NCBI GenBank assembly: GCA_945910005.1
Contig: OX246740.1
Coordinates: 6,112,704 to 6,176,703 of the forward strand
Direction: 5' to 3'
DNA: 64,000 nt
DNA from: Isoperla grammatica
Lineage: Eukaryota > Arthropoda > Insecta > Plecoptera > Perlodidae
Positions 58,705-64,000 of the stretch are shown here, piece by piece. Made by a program: the position numbers and the translations under genes. The notes beneath the pieces were generated by a model that was not told the DNA's origin, searched no databases, and worked only from the letters and a program-made list of their open reading frames with translations. Position 1 is the first letter of the stretch; each line of letters begins with the position of its first letter.

Positions 58705-58925
58705 CCTAGTCCAGAAGTACCAACTTGACTCTAGTCCCTGCCGACTAATTGAAACAGGTTCATTAGGGATAATTTGTGACCTTGGTTTGGACACGGCAAT
58801 TCTTACCCCCACGGCTGTATGGACGAAGACCGACCGCCTTTACCCCAGAAATCGGTTGATTTTCGTAGAAACTGCATGCATGAAAGGCAGTAGGTAGATA
58901 TGAATCTGAGGTCGCTATATGAGAC
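58705..58925 (+). repeat. Dispersed repeat family, copy 4 of 4
   Basis: It contains AATTGAAACAGGTTCATTAG, GGATAATTTGTGACCTTGG, GGTTGATTTTCGTAG and GCATGAAAGGCAGTAGG in the same order as the other copies, and ends beside a 21-bp G run (58928-58948). Confidence 0.6.
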
Positions 58926-58948
58926 TTGGGGGGGGGGGGGGGGGGGGG

Positions 58949-61900
58949 CTACAATACAACATTCGCTTGCGCATTGCGGGGAGGCCGTCGCGCAAGTGTA
59001 CAGAGATACCGCGGCTGCACTGGGATATACCGAAGCCGGTTGAACGTTACTTCCACATTATAGATAAGAGTATGACCGAGTGAGCTCACGTCGATAAGAA
59101 CTGTCTCGGTGCAGACAGACACACGGCAAAGTTGTGAGGTGACTCGTCTGATTTTGTATTATTACAATTACATTACATGCACAATTGATATGCTATTTTG
59201 CAGATTACAGTTATATTTATACGTCGTGCGTTTTTCCGTGCAACTATTATAGGCAACGCAATCTTGCATCCTCCCTTCTACCCCATCTTGTTCCTTCACC
59301 GAGATTCTGTTTGTGGCGTCACTTCGAGTCGACTGTGATATGACGTGGCGTCCCCGTGCTCTTGTCGACTGCTTTAGGTGTCACGTCACTGCCACTTGTG
59401 TTAGGGATAGTCATTGCGGGGTGGTTTTCCCTTCGCTCCACATTGTAACACTCGTTGGTACGTCGTCCATCCTCGTGCCCACTTAGAGATGAAATGAGAT
59501 ATCAACTCCTCCCTCCCCCCCCCACCTGTGTTTCTCCTGGTGGTTCTCGTGGGGAAGAAGTCTGACAAGTCTGTTCCATAAAGATGCGCTTTTGGATTGA
59601 GATTTCGATTTGAGACAAAATCCTCTGTTCTTAGCGGAACGGATCTATAGGGATAAAGATGATATATATATGTTACGATGTCTGGGTATGATTGATGTTC
59701 TCGTGCGGACACCACTGTGCCCGGCTGCCTCGGCGTGGTGACCGGTACACGCACGGGTAGAGTCGAGGAAGAGTCGGGAAGAGTGGATGCCGAACATTTA
59801 GACTAGTTGAACGTGTTCATGTTAGACTCCGCGCACCTATTTGCCGTGCGAGTGGTAATGGCCAAGCGTAGGGGTATTTCTTGATGGGCGCAAAGGGTAA
59901 TTCGAATTTAGTACCCATCTTGGTAGGTCGGTACGCGGGCCTGCTCTTATTTACACAGTCGTGAACGTCCGGTTTGACAATGATTTCCCATTAGGCGGGC
60001 TCGTATAAAACCTCCATACGTAAACCTTTTTAGTGCGTAATGGAGCCCCACGGGGTGGTGCGAACCACGACCATAACACTGTGAGAGCTACACATTCCCG
60101 CCCATCCCGGGCCGCGGACTGTTGGGAAATTCAAATAGAGTACGTTTGTTTCTAAACGGCATTGTGCTGAACAAGACTCGGCTGTACTTCTCTTCTACTA
60201 AACACATTTTAGTTTTATGTGCTTAGCGAAACGTTTTCTCTCACCCCATACCACGGTGGTTGCTCGTCGTAATATATGCAAACCATCTTTTCTGTACCGT
60301 TTGAGAGATGGCGGTAGGTACGGCGGCAGTGTTAATGTCCCTGTATTCCCGTGCGGGCGGGCGCCTGGCTGGGACGACGATATTAATTTATGTTTCGCGG
60401 GAAATTGTCAACGTTGTCCGCAAGGTGTGTGACGCGGATAGTCAGGCTGTTTGAGTTTATTGCGTTTCGCGCCAGGGTGGTGTCAGCTTCTCGCCGCGGA
60501 GTCTCGCACCCAATTATTCAAAACTCGAAAAAAAATGTAGAAAGATTTTGAGATTCGAATCATTGTCTACTTTCTTACACATTTCTTTCTGCAGGCCTAA
60601 TGTTTTATGAAGTGTCTTTTCACTATTATACTGATTATAGACAGATACATTGAAAACATAATCTTCGTTCTCAAACACAGAGTTGTCGTACAACATCTTC
60701 GGTATTGCTTCCGTCACGGGTGGGTGAACCGTCAAGGATCGAGTTAATCCATCACGTGATTACGATGGATCCAGTTGACTCGATCGAGTTGTTGGGATAA
60801 AGTTGGCGTAAGCACCCTGGGAGTGATTGTATCGCGTGCATTTGAATAGTCGTGTAAACAGAATGACAAGCGGGTAAACAACTATTTCTAAAATGTCTGC
60901 CTTTATTCCGTTTGTTTTGCAATCTGATAGTTGTGCCATGTTAGCGGACTACTGCACGCACAAGATCGATCAACCTCGTGTTTACCATGTATTACGTCTT
61001 CTTGCTGGTCCGATATTTCCCTCTTTTAGGTACTCTCGCGGACATTTATAGATCAGGGATATAGTCAAGAAAGATATCCTTGCTTAGTTTCGTTCGAGGC
61101 AATACGATAACAACACAAACATCGGGTAATGGCTATCGTGGTCTTCCATCATTTTTTATGTTCTTATACTTTCTCACTTCTCCTTCATACTTGCGGCTGC
61201 GGGTCCTGTTTGCGATCCAATCGCTCGCCAGCCTCCCTCGCCCCCTAAAACCCTTCAACCCTCCAACCACCTTTTATTTTGGATTCCCTTATGACGACCC
61301 CGGCGGTGTGCCGTGGATCTGATTCGGGCGACATCATAATATGTCGAGTACGACGGCTGGTCGAGCCGCGTGCGAGCATGAGTCATGCGTGCTGGCCAAG
61401 CAAGACTCGCTGTCGCCGTGCCGCGCGCTGTCTGGGGGGGGGGGGGGGGCGACCTTCACGCGGCCTCCTCCCGCCCATCCAAGCGCCCGTGCGACCTTTC
61501 AAGAGATGTTGTTCTATTTAGCCGAGACAGTCCGGTCAGTCTCGGTCTAACTTCTTCAAGTATTCTTGAAACTTGGCAGGGAAAACATCCAATTTTGATT
61601 TTACCTGGTGGGGGTAATAATCGTAGCATGCTCTCATTTTATTAAATAAATAAAATAAAACATAAATTTGTATTTATAGAGTCTACCCATTAATTAGTGC
61701 GAACTAAGTTCTCGGTGAAAATTAAAAAAGTTGAACTGCAATTTTCATAAATGTGTTCAAAATTAGACTGGACGATACTTCCGTGCCACGCTTGTAGATT
61801 AACGGATAATTACATCGTTTTGAAAACATACATAATAGTCTGTATTGTATGCGTGTGCATGTAAACAAAGTAAACAGGCGACCTTGGCGGAGTATGTGTC

Positions 61901-63548
61901 CTTGATGCGACAGTGTTGTTACGCATGTGACGTCGGACAGGGAACATGGCTGTCAATCACACCATGATATCACAGTATAAAGAGGATACAGTAGCGAAAG
62001 TGCCATGCCTGGCACAGCAGACGACTTGCGGCACGGAAGCGGGTGGCGTTCGTAGCGGTGGGTTAGATTGTTATTATTTATTATGGTCACGATGACTCGC
62101 AGTGCGTTGGGATCAGCTATTTATTGTAGTGCTGCTCTAGTGATCGCACGCGGTACTCGGTAGCGCCACGATCGATACCCAGGACAGGCAGTCCTGACTT
62201 GGAACATGTTCCAGATATGTTGGAAGTGAGTCCTGTGGGATATTCGTTCCTGTGGACCCTGAAGAGGGACACATTGTACCCTCTCGTGTGCTCACTTGTC
62301 CTGCGGTGGCCATTGAACCGAGTGATCCAATGCCTGAAAACTGAAGTAATATCTCGTGAACTAAACATCGCTGCATTATTTATTATAAACCGTAATCGGT
62401 CAATTAAAACTTGTGTTCCTTCTTAATTGATTATGATAGGTTTGTAAATGGATGTGATTTTAACTGAAATACAGTGACTTCATAGAACCCAAGGAAGGAA
62501 TTATACGAATCGTCGAATAGGACGAACAGTTTAGTTCGCATTTGAGTTGCTAATTTTGACCCTCATATTGCACTGGTCTGGTAATCTCGCTACGTAGCCT
62601 AGGCCTCGGTTGATATTCACTTCAGATACCTAAAGATAACGTGCAGTAGCGCCTCTCATCTTTTCGTATACATATCATATCAACGAGAGGCCTTGTGCCT
62701 AATTCATACCACTAAATAGGTAATTCGAGCTCACGTTTGCCTCGTAAATTGGTGAAGCCAGGTGTCCCTTACCTTATCGACTTCAGTAAAATATTCAGGG
62801 TTGGCTATATGTCAGCTTTTTTTGTACAACTTGCTATTCGAGCTAGATTGTGGATGATATTATATGACTAATGAGTATGCAGATTTGACCGGAATGAAGG
62901 GTTAAAAGACAGACCGGGATTAAGCTTTTGTAAGTATTTTTATTCATAGGGTAGATAAGTATATCTAATTTTAGATGCATTATGTAGTTGCTGCTTTTTT
63001 GTTGTATGTGTGGGGATATAATTTACTTTGCTTTTACTGTGACTTCCTCAAACTTGGAACAGGTAATAGTAGGGTATTCGTATTGGGTATACAACTATAC
63101 AAGGACTTGCGACTATTGCCTTTAGTTGTATAGCTATAGCTATCATTTTACTAGTCTGGGTGTTATGTAATGTCATTTGATTTGTAAGTATTCGTGTGGC
63201 GCGTTAGTTGGAGGGTAGACGTTGTTGCTAGTAAAATAATGGAGTTGAATTGTTTTATGTTTTTTTATTAGTATCGAGTTTATGTCGTTCCTATTTATGC
63301 TCAGTTATCGACATCTCACCTCACTAACCAGAGGTTCGATATAGCGAGCTGTGTTGTGGAGACCCGTGGCCTGTGTGTATATAGTGTAATTCTAACTGTA
63401 TTCAAATGAAAAAAAAAATAACACTTTACGCAATGCGCATTTTGCGATTCAGTCCGTCTGTCCGAGAGAAGTAACTATGACGTGACGGTCGTGTAGGCTG
63501 GGCTCACACGCCCCCCCCCCGCATTATGTTGGCCGTGGAAAGTTTGAT
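58949..63548. other. Non-coding stretch, nothing recognised
   Basis: Mixed unique sequence with a G run (61434-61449), a C run (63511-63520) and scattered short frames. Frames at 59401-59754 (minus) and 61080-61645 (plus, several phases) have no domain or splice support. Confidence 0.45.
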
Positions 63549-63715
63549 CTCCGCGGGCTCGTTCTCCGTCTTGGCATATTGTTACCCCGCTATCTGAGGG
63601 TGTGATTATACCCGTCATAAAGTGCTAAACTCCGCGGGCTCGTTCTCCGTCTTGGCATATTGTTACCCCGCTATCTGAGGGTGTGATAATACCCGTCATT
63701 AAGTGCTAAACTCCG
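63549..63715. repeat. 81-bp direct duplication
   Basis: CTCCGCGGGCTCGTTCTCCG starts at 63549 and again at 63630, followed by nearly identical sequence to GTCATWAAGTGCTAAA. A diverged third start (CTCCGAGAGCGAGGTTCG) is at 63711. Confidence 0.85.
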
Positions 63716-63951
63716 AGAGCGAGGTTCGTTCCCCGAATGCAGTACATAAATCTACGATAACTGTCCAATTTACCCGGGAATATCGTCTCTTTACCAGGCT
63801 CCGTAATACCGAAGACGACGACCACGTTGACGATAACGGGGAAGAGATTATGTCTTAGTAGTGGAGTTTTGGAGCCTCGTAGAGAATTGCCGAGTATTAA
63901 TGTTTTATACTCCATTTCAATCGTCCTACACTGCTTATGGTTGTAAGAAAT

Positions 63952-63993
63952 GATTCTGTAAGAAATGATCCAGTGATCATTTCTTACAGAATC
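63952..63993. repeat. Perfect 19-bp hairpin at the right window edge
   Basis: Arms GATTCTGTAAGAAATGATC (63952-63970) and its exact complement (63975-63993) surround a 4-nt loop, CAGT. TGTAAGAAATGAT is also present once more directly upstream (about 63942). It could be a small MITE core. Confidence 0.85.
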
Positions 63994-64000
63994 TCCGTTC

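Overview
This is a eukaryotic, almost certainly metazoan, genomic window. It has canonical GT-AG splice sites, one confidently recognised animal-type gene (cytosolic seryl-tRNA synthetase, SARS1), no bacterial-style operons or ribosome binding sites, and a very high load of MITEs, tRNA-derived SINE fragments, minisatellites and homopolymer G/C runs. Dense AGGCCT/TAGGCC low-complexity sequence (about 781-1380) and the abundance of CpG fit a marine invertebrate deuterostome (echinoderm- or hemichordate-like), but that placement is an inference from genome texture, not proof.

Left edge (1-960). The first coding exon of SARS1 lies on the minus strand and runs off the window. Head to head with it, on the plus strand, is a probable second gene: a leader ending in a CAG|GTACG donor at 560/561 and a small exon 877-956, with a strong acceptor and a GTAAGTA donor, that begins a peptide MEDRHS. 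A second plus-strand start exon, 31563-31654 (beginning MSYYNNNSNC), ends in a perfect GTAAGT donor in the same phase. I infer that these may be alternative first exons of one gene whose common exons lie beyond 64000. If so, most of the window is a giant 5' intron or upstream region.

The rest is non-coding and repeat-built. (a) DNA transposon relics: a 1.7-kb foldback element (5111-6818); a hAT-type element with a perfect 8-bp target duplication (7395-8729); a piggyBac-type element flanked by TTAA (22434-23208); and MITEs at 12980-13273, 14996-15142, 19586-19699, 21749-21905, 26355-26618, 32149-32394, 32823-33172, 39485-39641, 44862-45079 and 50325-50424. (b) Five minisatellites: 71 bp x ~41 (27866-30777), 80 bp x ~20 (34876-36481), 81 bp x 12 (39789-40765), 60 bp x 17 (52531-53555) and 105 bp x 13 (56858-58268). 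Those with a period divisible by three generate long open frames on one or both strands that are not genes. (c) A 1.4-kb tandem segmental duplication (46192-49010). (d) tRNA-derived SINE fragments, a four-copy dispersed repeat and more than a dozen poly-G/poly-C runs.

The recurring theme is repeats that carry consensus transcription-factor motifs. The 105-bp array holds 13 GTCACGTGAC palindromes, the 60-bp array holds paired CRE half-sites, the 71-bp array holds B-box-like GGTTCGAACC, and the MITEs carry NF-Y and RFX sites. No known multi-gene system (CRISPR, toxin-antitoxin, biosynthetic cluster, provirus) was found.
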